64,000 bases of DNA from DASRHT01 sp035293765 (GCA_035293765.1 DATGMF010000020.1:1-64000); one strand, 5' to 3'. Positions 28,902-37,953 are shown, counted from the stretch's first letter. Numbers and translations: made by a program. The notes: generated from the letters alone by a model not told the origin.

Positions 28902-29363
28902 GCTTTACCCCCTTGAAACTACAGATGCTCTGGAATATTCAGTGAATGCTTGTTCCGGGTTAAAGCTATTATATGCTACAGGAAGCTTGCTGATCCTATT
29001 TCCTCTGTGTTGCTGCTACTGCAAATATTCGCATCTCAGTTTATCCATTTGTCATACTTTTTATATTACTATATAAGTTCAAATATTCTGATATATAATA
29101 TAAATAATGATAATGATCGTTTTTTGTAAAAATCACCATATTATATCATATTAAGTACTTTACAATAATATATTGCAATATATAAAAATTACTTGTAATA
29201 TAATTGCTGATGCTATATCCCAAAAGACGTGTGTAGCTGTTTTTTGGGTTATTTGGGACTATGCTTCAAGGATAAGAGCCTGGCCGTTTTTTAGCACAGG
29301 AACCGGCCTGGCAAGCCAGAAGGCACATAATTACTTACATAAGGTGGTAGAAGGAGTATTTAC
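28902..29363. promoter_or_regulatory. AT-rich leader of the phosphonate cluster with possible promoter
   Basis: A 462-bp divergent intergenic region, much richer in AT than its surroundings from about 29040 to 29210. A promoter-like pair is TTGCAA (29173-29178) - 17 bp - TAATAT (29196-29201) on the plus strand. The presumed leader contains CCCAAAA ... TTTTGGG (about 29219-29246) and CTGGC-aa-GCCAG near 29308, possible attenuator hairpins. AAGGAG at about 29351 serves the first gene. Boundaries are by eye. Confidence 0.4.
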
Positions 29364-30296
29364 ATGACCTTACAGTATAAAGTGTTACCTGATAAGAGAC
29401 GTCCTCTCTTAAAAAGCGTCTTGCAACATGGTCGTGGTATACGGCTGGTTGAAGCACATAACGGTTTGTCAGCGCTAGTGGCAAGTACAGCCACGTTTTA
29501 TGGCGAAGATTCTAGAAAGGCATATTTTGATGGTATTTGGGTATCGAGTCTTACTTGCTCGGCTGCCCAGGGGTTACCCGATTGCGAACTCAACAGCATT
29601 GAAAGACGGTTAGAAACGATAGAAGAGATTTGCAACGCTACGGACAAGTTTTTAGTTGTCGATGGTGATACTGGAGGCGAGCCGGTCAACTTCCAATATA
29701 TATGCAATAGACTTGAGACGATGGGAGTATCAGCTATTGTTGTTGAGGACAAGGAATATCCCAAGCGTAATAGTCTCTCGGTAAAGGCAACACATCACCT
29801 GGAAGATCCGCATGTTTTTGCCCAAAAGATTCGTCAAGGCAAAGATGTCTTGTTATCTGACGATTTTATGATCTTTGCGCGCTTAGAGAGTTTAATAGCC
29901 GGGGCGGGGATAGAGGATGCCCTGGTGAGGGCACGAATCTACCTGGAAGCTGGGGTTGATGGTATCATGATCCATTCAAAAGAGCGTACAGCCGATGAGG
30001 TATATGCCTTTCTGCGTGAATACGAGGGACTATGTACCGAACTGAACATGCGCAAACCTGTGATCTGTGTCCCGACTACCTATAATGCGGTGACAGATGA
30101 AGAACTCTTTCAGCATGGGGCAAATATTGTTATCCATGCTAATCATCTTTTACGGGCCGCTTATTCTGCCATGCAGAAAGTCTGTCAAACGATTTTACAA
30201 AATGATCGGAATCTTGAAGCGGAAGAGCTTTGTGTTCCGGTATCTCTCCTGTTTAATGTTGTTGGATTTGATGATGCGGTAGCGAAGACAAAGTAG
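29364..30296 (+). CDS. pepM: Phosphoenolpyruvate phosphomutase (phosphonate biosynthesis)
   Basis: A 310-residue member of the isocitrate lyase/PEP mutase superfamily. The signature that separates PEP mutases from lyases, E-D-K-x3-K-x-N-S, is present as EDKEYPKRNS (128-137). Other family parts are LVEAHNGLSALVAS (28-41), WVSSLTCSAAQG and the metal motif VVDGDTGG (98-105). It converts phosphoenolpyruvate to phosphonopyruvate, the entry step to nearly all C-P natural products. The equilibrium strongly favours PEP, so a following enzyme must pull it; here the aminotransferase 54 bp downstream is the candidate. GAAGGAG precedes the ATG. First gene of a six-gene cluster. Confidence 0.93.
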   Translation: MTLQYKVLPDKRRPLLKSVLQHGRGIRLVEAHNGLSALVASTATFYGEDSRKAYFDGIWVSSLTCSAAQGLPDCELNSIERRLETIEEICNATDKFLVVDGDTGGEPVNFQYICNRLETMGVSAIVVEDKEYPKRNSLSVKATHHLEDPHVFAQKIRQGKDVLLSDDFMIFARLESLIAGAGIEDALVRARIYLEAGVDGIMIHSKERTADEVYAFLREYEGLCTELNMRKPVICVPTTYNAVTDEELFQHGANIVIHANHLLRAAYSAMQKVCQTILQNDRNLEAEELCVPVSLLFNVVGFDDAVAKTK

Positions 30297-30349
30297 CTGC
30301 GCTCTGCAAAGGAAGCGCCATTCTCGTAGAGAAAAGGATGAATTGTTTC

Positions 30350-31453
30350 ATGGAGAACTTACGTATTCCTGGTCCTACTGCTATTCCCCCGCAAATCGCT
30401 GCTGTTTTGTCACGGCCAATGATCAATCACCGTGGGCCCGAATTTGGTGAACTTGTTAAGCGGGTAACAGCCAACTTACAGTTCTTTTTTCAGACATCTC
30501 AACCTGTCCTCGGCTTTCCAACCGCGGGAAGTGGAGCTATGGAAGCAGCTATCGTGAACTGTTTTTCTCCCGGTGACGAGGTGTTAGTGGTCTCAATTGG
30601 AGTTTTTGGCAATCGCCTGGCAAAAATCTCGGAACTTTTCGGGTTGCGTGTGAGGCATCTGGAGGTACCGTGGGGACAGGCCGCTGACCCGGAAGCTGTG
30701 GCAGATCAGCTTGAGAAACTTCCTCAGGTACGGGGGGTGCTGGTCACTCATAATGAAACCTCTACCGGAGTCACAAACGATCTTTGCTCTCTTGCTCGCG
30801 TGATCCGCAGAACGCGCAGCGATGTTTTGATTATCGTCGATGCGATTAGCTCGCTTGCCTGCATCGACTTGTGCATGGATGCATGGGACTTAGATGTGGT
30901 GCTCACGGCATCGCAGAAAGGTTGGATGGTTCCTCCAGGGCTCGCGATGATAGGCGTGAGCCAACGAGCATGGCAGGCCCATGCGAAAGCAACACTCCCT
31001 CGCTTTTACTGGGATTTTAGCGCGACATTGAGATGGTTAGAAAAAGGGCAAACTCCCTGGACTCCTCCGATTACCGTCTATTTCGGGCTCGATGTTGCGC
31101 TAGAAATGATGCGTGCAGAGGGGCGCGAGGCCATTTTCGCGCGTCATCGACGTATTGGTGACCTTGTTCGTGAACGTGTTAGCGCGCTTGGCTTACAGTT
31201 GTTTGCTGATCCTGCCCACGCCTCGAATACAGTGACGGCTATTAAAGTTCCCGCCGACATAGATGCAAAGCTGTTGTTGAAAGCTTTGCGAGAGCGAGAG
31301 GGGGTAGTGATAGCTGGTGGACAGGAACGATTAGATGGACAAGTTATTCGCATTGGGCATCTTGGGTATGTTCAAGAGCAGGATATTATCACCTGTATGG
31401 AGGCATTAGAGCGCCAGTTGCTGACAATTGGGTATCAAGTACCGGTTAGATAA
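30350..31453 (+). CDS. Class V aminotransferase, candidate phosphonopyruvate transaminase
   Basis: A 367-residue fold-type I PLP enzyme of the alanine-glyoxylate/serine-pyruvate transaminase group. The start reads RIPGPTAIPPQIAAV, the phosphate-binding turn is FPTAGSGAMEAAI, and the PLP lysine (about 190) is in LTASQKGWMVPPG. The C-terminal Arg-containing RIGHLGYV is in place. The same family includes 2-aminoethylphosphonate transaminases. Because no phosphonopyruvate decarboxylase is present, I infer transamination of phosphonopyruvate to phosphonoalanine. ATG at 30350 is preferred; an ATG four codons earlier overlaps the ribosome site. Confidence 0.88.
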   Translation: MENLRIPGPTAIPPQIAAVLSRPMINHRGPEFGELVKRVTANLQFFFQTSQPVLGFPTAGSGAMEAAIVNCFSPGDEVLVVSIGVFGNRLAKISELFGLRVRHLEVPWGQAADPEAVADQLEKLPQVRGVLVTHNETSTGVTNDLCSLARVIRRTRSDVLIIVDAISSLACIDLCMDAWDLDVVLTASQKGWMVPPGLAMIGVSQRAWQAHAKATLPRFYWDFSATLRWLEKGQTPWTPPITVYFGLDVALEMMRAEGREAIFARHRRIGDLVRERVSALGLQLFADPAHASNTVTAIKVPADIDAKLLLKALREREGVVIAGGQERLDGQVIRIGHLGYVQEQDIITCMEALERQLLTIGYQVPVR

Positions 31454-31578
31454 AGGCAGATCATCAGAGACAAGATCTACCGTCTCTGGTGTCGGCATCT
31501 AGAGAATTGTTTGCTGAAGATAGGCTCTAGTAAGAGAGCCTATCTTGTTCTGTTACCTGTGAGTTAAGAGAGGTGCAT

Positions 31579-32832
31579 ATGCAGAAAAAACCATTAGTTT
31601 TGTATGTAGGGGTAGTGAGAAAAGGGGAGTTTGAAAGTTTGCTCCAACGTGAGCTCCCTCTTGGAGTTATCCTTGATACAAATAGTACTATTCGCTCTGC
31701 AGAACTCAATGCCTTTTGTACTGTTGAATACTGTGACTTTAGTACATCTGAGGAGACCATCCTACGTGCAGTGGATACTATTCAGCAACAATGGCCTATC
31801 GGGTGCATCCTGGTAACACATGAGCGTTACGTCCTATCAGGAGCTATGATTACTGAGCATCTGGGCTTGCCTGGCTTCTCAAAAGAAGCGGCGCTGTTAT
31901 GTCTTGATAAGAGCCTCATGCATGAACGCTTTGTGCAGCGCATCGGTTCCCAATCTACTGCCAGATTTAAAAAAGTATCCTCAAAAAAGGAATTGATGGC
32001 TTTTGCCCAAAACACGGGGTTGCCTATCATTCTGAAGCCGACCAACCTGTATAACAGCCTATTTGTGTCCTTAAACTGGTCCCAGGAAGAACTGCTCCAG
32101 AACTACGAGGTTGTTGTTCGGGAATTGCAAGGGTTTTTACAGAAAGCTGGCCAATATCATGTCAGCCCTTCTATCCAGGCAGAAGAATTTTTGCAAGGAA
32201 GTACTTATTCGATTGACTGCATTGTTGATTCGGCAGGGAATGTGACTCTCACTCCTATTGTGGACATTATCTCGGGCAGAGATATTGGATGGAGCGATTT
32301 CCATCATTTTGCTCGTGTGGTTCCCTCTCGTTTGACCACAAGCCAACAGGAGGCGTTATATAGTCTCGCCGTTGCAGGAGTACAAGCCTTAGAGATCAGA
32401 AGTAATATTGCTCATGTTGAGCTTGTTCAAACCTCACAAGGCCCTAAACTGCTGGAAATCGGTGCGCGGCCAGGTGGGAACAGGGCCCGCCTTTTCGATC
32501 TGAGTAGCGGGATCGATCTCATCTATGCATATTATCAGGTGCGGTCAGGCATGAAGGCAGAGATCGAGTATCGACAAACGGTGCCGACCGCCATTGTCTC
32601 TCCATACTCGAGGAAGCAGGGGGTATTGACAGAGATTCGCCATCTGGACCGTATCACACAGTTAAAAACGTACTTTGCTCATGAAGTGAAAGTCAACCCG
32701 GGGCAAGCGGTTGGCCCATCAGCGTCAGGATATACGGCCCCTTTAAGTATTGAGTTACGTAGTGAGTTGGCGAGCGATCTCTACCAGAATATGCAAGAGA
32801 TTCAGTCCTGGCAAGACCTTTTTCTGATTTGA
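31579..32832 (+). CDS. ATP-grasp ligase 1 of the phosphonate cluster
   Basis: A 417-residue ATP-grasp protein. The ATP-lobe lysine is in LPIILKPTNLYNS, the capping region is EEFLQGSTYSIDCIVD, and the metal site is HVELVQTSQGPKLLEIGARP with GGNRA, the E-x-N-like end of the fold. Such carboxylate-amine ligases activate a carboxylate as acyl-phosphate and couple it to an amine. It differs from the next two ligases in its G-A-R-P-G-G-N ending and may use a different substrate pair. GAGAGG lies 5 nt before ATG 31579; a GTG two codons earlier is possible. Confidence 0.85.
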   Translation: MQKKPLVLYVGVVRKGEFESLLQRELPLGVILDTNSTIRSAELNAFCTVEYCDFSTSEETILRAVDTIQQQWPIGCILVTHERYVLSGAMITEHLGLPGFSKEAALLCLDKSLMHERFVQRIGSQSTARFKKVSSKKELMAFAQNTGLPIILKPTNLYNSLFVSLNWSQEELLQNYEVVVRELQGFLQKAGQYHVSPSIQAEEFLQGSTYSIDCIVDSAGNVTLTPIVDIISGRDIGWSDFHHFARVVPSRLTTSQQEALYSLAVAGVQALEIRSNIAHVELVQTSQGPKLLEIGARPGGNRARLFDLSSGIDLIYAYYQVRSGMKAEIEYRQTVPTAIVSPYSRKQGVLTEIRHLDRITQLKTYFAHEVKVNPGQAVGPSASGYTAPLSIELRSELASDLYQNMQEIQSWQDLFLI

Positions 32833-32857
32833 TACTCATCGAAAAGGAGCAAATGAC

Positions 32858-34003
32858 GTGACATCATTGCTTATTGGATCGCTGCCGTGGGAGGGCTCTG
32901 CAACCTTATCGGCGCTGGAACTGCCCTTTATTCTCCTGGTGGACCCTGTCGATCGGCCATATCGGATCGAAGGGAAACCGATAGCGATTGTGGAAGCCCC
33001 GTTTAAGGCCGATCCATTATGTGTGCTCAAAATACCATTCTCTGAGCACATTACCAGCATCTTCTCTTTCACCGAGCTAGGATTACTCCCTGCTGCACTG
33101 TTGGCTGAGGCAATGAATCTTGCGACGGTCCCCGTTGCTGCTGTGCTTCGCACAAGAAACAAGTTTTTTATGCGCTGTGCTTTGCGGGGGAAGATGGAGC
33201 AACCCGAGTTCGGTCTTGTTCAGATGAGTAATCCCAAAGATCTTCCTTATCCTGTCATTGTAAAGCCTCTTGATAGCTCTGGTAGCAGGGGAATAGCATA
33301 CGTGGATGGTCCAGCAGCCTTCGAGAAGTATGTATCTCAGGGAACTCCGTGCTTATGGGAACGGTACGTGGAAGGTCCAGAGTTTAGCGTGGAGGCTGTG
33401 ACAAGGGACGGCTGTCATCAAATTTTAGGTATCACTGAAAAAATAACTACAGGCTCCCCTCATTTTGTTGAGATAGGTCATCGAGTGCCGGCCCAACTTT
33501 CGACAAGAGCTACGCGAGAGATTACAGAAACAATATGTCGCTGTTTAGACCTTCTCGGGGTGGATAAAGGGGCCTCTCATACTGAAGTAAAATACGCCAA
33601 TTCCCAGGTGATGATCATTGAGACGCATACCCGAGCCGGAGGGGATCGTATTCCTCTCCTGACAAAATTGGTCAGCGGATACGATCAATATGAACTGGCA
33701 GTGTGTACGTCGTTGGGGAGGAGCGTGCCAAAAAGAGGGGAGAAAAAGTTCAATTGTGCTGCCGTGCGCTACTTCAAATGGCCTGAGGGGCGTATTGCTA
33801 GCATTGACGGAGTCGAGAGCTGCCGAACTCTACCAGGGGTGATCGAAATCGAGGTCAAAGCGAAAAAAGGGGAATGCATGCCTCAATTCAGGCATAGCCA
33901 TGATCGGCCTGGCTTTGTGGTAGTGGGTGGCGATAGTTTTGAGGAAGTGGAAGCCCGCCTGGCAGTTGTAGAAAGCCAGATCAAGATCAGCTATGACAAC
34001 TAA
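32858..34003 (+). CDS. ATP-grasp ligase 2 of the phosphonate cluster
   Basis: A 381-residue ATP-grasp protein starting at GTG 32858 with AAGGAG 8 nt upstream. Seen: YPVIVKPLDSSGSRGIAYV with the ATP lysine and Gly-rich loop, LWERYVEGPEFSVEAV, and the metal site TEVKYANSQVMIIETHTRAG followed by GDRIPLL. The N-terminal pre-grasp domain is short compared with ligase 3. The E-T-H-T-R-x-G-G-D ending matches ligase 3 (E-I-H-T-R-x-G-G-D), so the two are closer paralogs. Probably forms one peptide bond in the product. Confidence 0.85.
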   Translation: MTSLLIGSLPWEGSATLSALELPFILLVDPVDRPYRIEGKPIAIVEAPFKADPLCVLKIPFSEHITSIFSFTELGLLPAALLAEAMNLATVPVAAVLRTRNKFFMRCALRGKMEQPEFGLVQMSNPKDLPYPVIVKPLDSSGSRGIAYVDGPAAFEKYVSQGTPCLWERYVEGPEFSVEAVTRDGCHQILGITEKITTGSPHFVEIGHRVPAQLSTRATREITETICRCLDLLGVDKGASHTEVKYANSQVMIIETHTRAGGDRIPLLTKLVSGYDQYELAVCTSLGRSVPKRGEKKFNCAAVRYFKWPEGRIASIDGVESCRTLPGVIEIEVKAKKGECMPQFRHSHDRPGFVVVGGDSFEEVEARLAVVESQIKISYDN

Positions 34004-34085
34004 GCATATCTGCTTATTGTAGAAATCTTCGAAAGTATGCTGGCAATAAGTGGATATTTTATAGATAAAGGAGTATTCAGCTTGT

Positions 34086-35309
34086 ATGAAAGATAAACGC
34101 CTTTTTTTTGTTGGGATCCCTCAGAATCATGTACAGCGTTCCATCGAGCGAGCTCAACGGTTGGGATATGAAGTGATCCTGGGTGATAACGAGAAGAATT
34201 TGTCGGAGAAAGCCCATCTTATTAGGGGAGCTGATAAGCTCGTCGTAACCGATTATACTAGTTACGATAACTTATCAGCTGTGACACGCCTGCTCTACGC
34301 AGAATCACCACTCGATGCGATCTTCACATTTAAAGAGGCCGGTGCTGTCGTAACCGCTCGTGTAGTGCAAGATTACCAACTCAAGGGTAATACACCCGAG
34401 GTGGTTGAAGCCTGTAATAATAAGTTTCTGACACGAGAACGTTTGAAAGAGGCAGGGATGCTAAGTCCTGCTTATACACTTTGTCGCACGGTAGAAGAGG
34501 TGCGAGCCTTCTGGCAGCATGTCGGTACCTCTATCGTAATGAAGCCACACAACTTGCAGGGAAGTATCGGTGTTGTGAAAGTATCGTCTGATTCCGAACT
34601 GGAGATGGCATTCCAGACCTGTCTTGAGCATTGTGAAGAGCCACTCATCCTGGTTGAAGAATTTATTGATGGGAGAGAGCTATCTATTGAAGCTATGGTC
34701 TACCAGGGTGATGTTGTAGTGTTTGGAGTGACAGAAAAGCTGCTCTATCCGAATTCATTTGTTGAGGCAGGACATACATCACCAGATGGTGGCCCGGAAA
34801 TGTCACATGCCCAGTATAAAGACCTGGTCAGACAGGTTGTAGAGGCTATAGGGATCACCTTTGGACCATTACATCTTGAAGGATTTCAAACAAAACGCGG
34901 GTTTGTCTGTGGTGAAATTCATACGCGTTATGGAGGCGACCATATTGTCACTTTAACTGAAATAGCGATGAAGTGTGATATGACCAGTCCCATTTTTGCT
35001 GAACTGGGAGATATCCCTTATGTGGTGACATTTGGGGAACCTAAAGAAGTGGTCGGGATCCGCTTTCTCGACATCCCTCCTGGTAAAGTGACGGTGGTTG
35101 AAGGGATAAATGAGGTCTGGGAAATGCCAGAAATAGTCGATGTTGAGGTTAGCTGTAATCCTGGAGCGGTCGTCAACCCCGTTCTTTCGAGCTTTGATCG
35201 TGTTGGGTGGATATTGGCAAAGGCTGCGGAGCGAGAAAAGCTAGAGATCGTATTCCGTCAGGCACTGCGTAAATTACGTATAATTACGGAAAATACTTGC
35301 AAATCTTAA
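34086..35309 (+). CDS. ATP-grasp ligase 3 of the phosphonate cluster (BacD-like)
   Basis: A 407-residue ATP-grasp protein with a complete pre-grasp domain (FFVGIPQNHVQRSIERAQRLG), the ATP region SIVMKPHNLQGSIGVVKV, the P-x-L-V-E-E-F-I-D-G-R-E-L-S strand, and the metal site FVCGEIHTRYGGDHIV. The overall layout resembles L-amino-acid ligases of the BacD type. The ribosome site AAGGAG lies 12 nt before ATG, rather far. It is 82 bp after ligase 2. Substrates unknown; within the pathway it should add or join an amino acid. Confidence 0.87.
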   Translation: MKDKRLFFVGIPQNHVQRSIERAQRLGYEVILGDNEKNLSEKAHLIRGADKLVVTDYTSYDNLSAVTRLLYAESPLDAIFTFKEAGAVVTARVVQDYQLKGNTPEVVEACNNKFLTRERLKEAGMLSPAYTLCRTVEEVRAFWQHVGTSIVMKPHNLQGSIGVVKVSSDSELEMAFQTCLEHCEEPLILVEEFIDGRELSIEAMVYQGDVVVFGVTEKLLYPNSFVEAGHTSPDGGPEMSHAQYKDLVRQVVEAIGITFGPLHLEGFQTKRGFVCGEIHTRYGGDHIVTLTEIAMKCDMTSPIFAELGDIPYVVTFGEPKEVVGIRFLDIPPGKVTVVEGINEVWEMPEIVDVEVSCNPGAVVNPVLSSFDRVGWILAKAAEREKLEIVFRQALRKLRIITENTCKS

Positions 35310-35335
35310 GAATACCATGTAGAAAGGAGATATTG

Positions 35336-36562
35336 ATGCAAATCAAAATCCAACGGTGGCGGCCTAACTGGTTTGCTTTACTGATCACAGAATATAGTAC
35401 CTGCAACTTCGGCCACTTTGCGGTGATGGCTATCCTCTCCCTCTACTTCGTCGGGAGTCTTCATCTTCCTCCTACCCAGGCGGGGGGATTACTGTTGTTC
35501 GTTTCCCTTTCTTTTCGCCTTTCGCGCGTTTTTATCGCCCCTCTCATAGATCGTTTTCCCATTCATCAGGCGACATTCATGGCCTTGTTCCTCACTGGCT
35601 TTAGCTATTTAGGCATGTCGGTCGTGCGAACTCCTCTTCTCATCATGGCGCTTTTACTGACCGCTGGGATTGGGCATGGGACAAATTCGTTGTTAGTAAA
35701 GACACTGGCCGCTTCCTCCAGTCGATTAGAAGCAAAATCACTTTTTTTTCGCTACGCATCTCTGACAACGGGAATCAACCTGGCTGCTGCTATAGGCGCA
35801 TTTGTCGGGAGCACCTTGTTATTCCATTGGTCCGCTAACGTTGTGTTCCTGTTTGCGGCGATAGCATATATATTGGCGGGTCTTGTGGCTACGAGTCTTC
35901 CTTCTAAGGAGTTCGAGCAACATCAGCGTCCAAAATGGAGAACGGGACTTCACTTGAGCTTGCGGCGTCTGCCATTATGGCGCGCTATGCTTTTCGCCTT
36001 TATGGGCTGGTTTCTCTATACCCAATCCTACGCCTCTCTGCCTCTGTTTGTCAGCGATGCCGTTCGCCGTCCAGACCTGTTGGGTTCTGTTTTTGCTTTG
36101 AATGCCGTGCTGGTGGTAGTAGGACAGGTCCCTGTGAGCAGATTAGTGATGCATCTGCGGATGTCAATCGCGCAGATAGTCATATTAGCATTTTTGTCGT
36201 TTGCCTGTGGTTTTGCCCTGCTCTGGTTCTTTCCTCTCTGGCAGGTTGTCTATGCGGCTGTGACACTATGGACACTGGGTGAAATATTGTTAATGCCGGC
36301 CCTGGATACGCTCGTTGCAGAGGGGGCACTTGTTGAGCATAAACAAGTGGCTTTTACCTTGAATGCTGTGGCCGTGAGCCTGGGAGAAGGAATAGGAAAC
36401 CTCATCGGCGTTTCTGGGGCTGAATCGTTGCTCAATTCAGGCGATTTGCGGTACCTCTATACGTTTTTTACAGCAGGAGCAATCTGCGCCATGGTGATGA
36501 CGATTGTTCTCAACAGGAGAAAGCAACCCTTTCAGGAAGGAGAATTGATGAAACAATCCTAA
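35336..36562 (+). CDS. MFS transporter, probable exporter of the cluster product
   Basis: A 408-residue major facilitator protein with about 12 membrane segments. The loop after segment 2 (FRLSRVFIAPLIDRFP) is the MFS motif A position, with Arg pairs and Asp. A cytoplasmic basic loop (KEFEQHQRPKWRTG) divides the halves. ATG at 35336 follows GAAAGGAG. It is the last gene of the phosphonate cluster and by position is expected to export the product and give self-protection. Terminated by the hairpin at 36629. Confidence 0.88.
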   Translation: MQIKIQRWRPNWFALLITEYSTCNFGHFAVMAILSLYFVGSLHLPPTQAGGLLLFVSLSFRLSRVFIAPLIDRFPIHQATFMALFLTGFSYLGMSVVRTPLLIMALLLTAGIGHGTNSLLVKTLAASSSRLEAKSLFFRYASLTTGINLAAAIGAFVGSTLLFHWSANVVFLFAAIAYILAGLVATSLPSKEFEQHQRPKWRTGLHLSLRRLPLWRAMLFAFMGWFLYTQSYASLPLFVSDAVRRPDLLGSVFALNAVLVVVGQVPVSRLVMHLRMSIAQIVILAFLSFACGFALLWFFPLWQVVYAAVTLWTLGEILLMPALDTLVAEGALVEHKQVAFTLNAVAVSLGEGIGNLIGVSGAESLLNSGDLRYLYTFFTAGAICAMVMTIVLNRRKQPFQEGELMKQS

Positions 36563-36628
36563 ACTGCGAGTGGGCAAAAGGCCGCTTTGTTTGGATAAGG
36601 GCAGTCGGAGATGTGATAAAGCCAGAAA

Positions 36629-36676
36629 AAGTGAGAGCATACCTGCGTAACAATAGACGCAGGTGTGCTCTCACTT
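36629..36676. terminator. Bidirectional terminator between phosphonate cluster and argD
   Basis: Twenty-base arms, 36629-36648 and 36657-36676, pair throughout with one G-T pair and an 8-nt loop; an A-run precedes and a T-run follows. It marks the end of the phosphonate cluster and of argD. Confidence 0.85.
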
Positions 36677-36726
36677 TGCCAATCAATCCGCCCTAAGCAA
36701 GCAGGATAGCCGCCTTACCTGCCTTG

Positions 36727-37953
36727 TTATGCCTTAGCAACAGGCATGGCGGCCACATCCGCCAGGGCGCGGTCAAGCAGCTCTATGGCCTCGTCGATGT
36801 CGCTGGCAGTTAAGATCAACGGCGGGATCATGCGCAGCGTTTTCGGGCCGGTGCTGTTGAGCAGCAGGCCGTGTTCCAGGGCTTGCTGAACAATCGCGGG
36901 AGCCAGGTCGTGCTTGACGTTGACGGCCCGCATCAGGCCACGACCGCGTGGGCTATCGATGAAGGGATACTTTGCGCACAGCCCTTCCAGCTTCGTGCGC
37001 AGGTATTCGCCCATCTTTGCCGCGTTCTCGATCAGGTTCCCCTCAACGATGGTTTTGATCGTCGCGGTCCCTGCCGCACAGGCGATGGGATTGCCGCCGA
37101 AGGTGGTGCCATGATCGCCGTAGCTGAACACGTCGGTGCGCGGATCGGTGAGCATCGCGCCGATGGGAATGCCGCCTGCCAGGCCCTTTGCCATTGTCAC
37201 AATGTCCGGGCGGATGCCGTAATATTCCCAGCTAAAGAACTGTCCGGTGCGGCCCATACCAGCCTGAACCTCGTCACAGATCAAGACCAGATTCTGTTCG
37301 TCGCACCACTGACGCAGGCCCTGCATATATTCTTTTGATGTGGGCCAGATCCCACCCTCGCCTTGCACCGCCTCGACCAGGATCGCCACCGTTTTCTCGC
37401 TCGTGGTCTCTTTCACGGCTGCCAGGTTGTTAAAGGGCACCTGTTTAAAGCCATCGGGCAGGGGCATCCAGGTGGCCTGGTATGATGCCTGCCCGGTGGC
37501 TGCGGTGGTTGCGAGCGTGCGACCGTGGAAGCTGCCCTCCATGCTGATGACCTCGTAGGCCCCGTTGCGATGCAGACGCCCATATTTGCGTGCCAGTTTG
37601 ATGGCTCCCTCGTTGGCCTCTGCTCCGCTGTTCGAGAAGAACGAGCGCATCCCTTTGCTCTGAATGCTGAGCTGTTCCGCGAGCTCAACCTGGCGCACGT
37701 TGTAATACAAGTTGGAGACGTGGACGAGCTCGGTTACCTGATGCTGTACCGCCTCGACAACGGCTGGATGGCAATGCCCCAGCACATTGACGGCAATGCC
37801 CGCCACAAAATCAAGATACTCTTTGCCATCACTATCCCAGACGCGCGCGCCTTCCCCCCGGACGAGCGTTATCGGCTGGCGCTTGAACGTTCCCTGGTAA
37901 TACTTCTGTTCCAGGGCGGCCCAGTCGCGCTTATTCAACTCTGTCATTGCCAT
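36727..37953 (-). CDS. argD: Acetylornithine aminotransferase
   Basis: A 408-residue class III aminotransferase of arginine biosynthesis (N-acetylornithine with 2-oxoglutarate). Seen: YLDFVAGIAVNVLGHCHPAV, FSNSGAEANEGAIKLARKYG, the PLP-binding Asp in LICDEVQAGMGRTG and the PLP lysine in VTMAKGLAGGIPIGA, then GDHGTTFGGNPIA. Length is normal. ATG at 37953 has CAGGAG upstream. It lies downstream of argJ on the same strand, with a repeat-containing 125-bp gap, and is not part of the phosphonate cluster, which is on the other strand. Confidence 0.94.
   Translation of the reverse strand: MAMTELNKRDWAALEQKYYQGTFKRQPITLVRGEGARVWDSDGKEYLDFVAGIAVNVLGHCHPAVVEAVQHQVTELVHVSNLYYNVRQVELAEQLSIQSKGMRSFFSNSGAEANEGAIKLARKYGRLHRNGAYEVISMEGSFHGRTLATTAATGQASYQATWMPLPDGFKQVPFNNLAAVKETTSEKTVAILVEAVQGEGGIWPTSKEYMQGLRQWCDEQNLVLICDEVQAGMGRTGQFFSWEYYGIRPDIVTMAKGLAGGIPIGAMLTDPRTDVFSYGDHGTTFGGNPIACAAGTATIKTIVEGNLIENAAKMGEYLRTKLEGLCAKYPFIDSPRGRGLMRAVNVKHDLAPAIVQQALEHGLLLNSTGPKTLRMIPPLILTASDIDEAIELLDRALADVAAMPVAKA

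Noticed and set aside
29095..29125. Fur-box-like AATAATGATAATGATCG in the phosphonate leader
   Set aside because: Only one half of the 19-bp Fur consensus fits, in a very AT-rich background where such matches are expected.
29364..30296. Isocitrate or methylisocitrate lyase instead of PEP mutase
   Set aside because: The K-K-C-G-H lyase signature is absent and the PEP-mutase signature E-D-K-x3-K-x-N-S is present.
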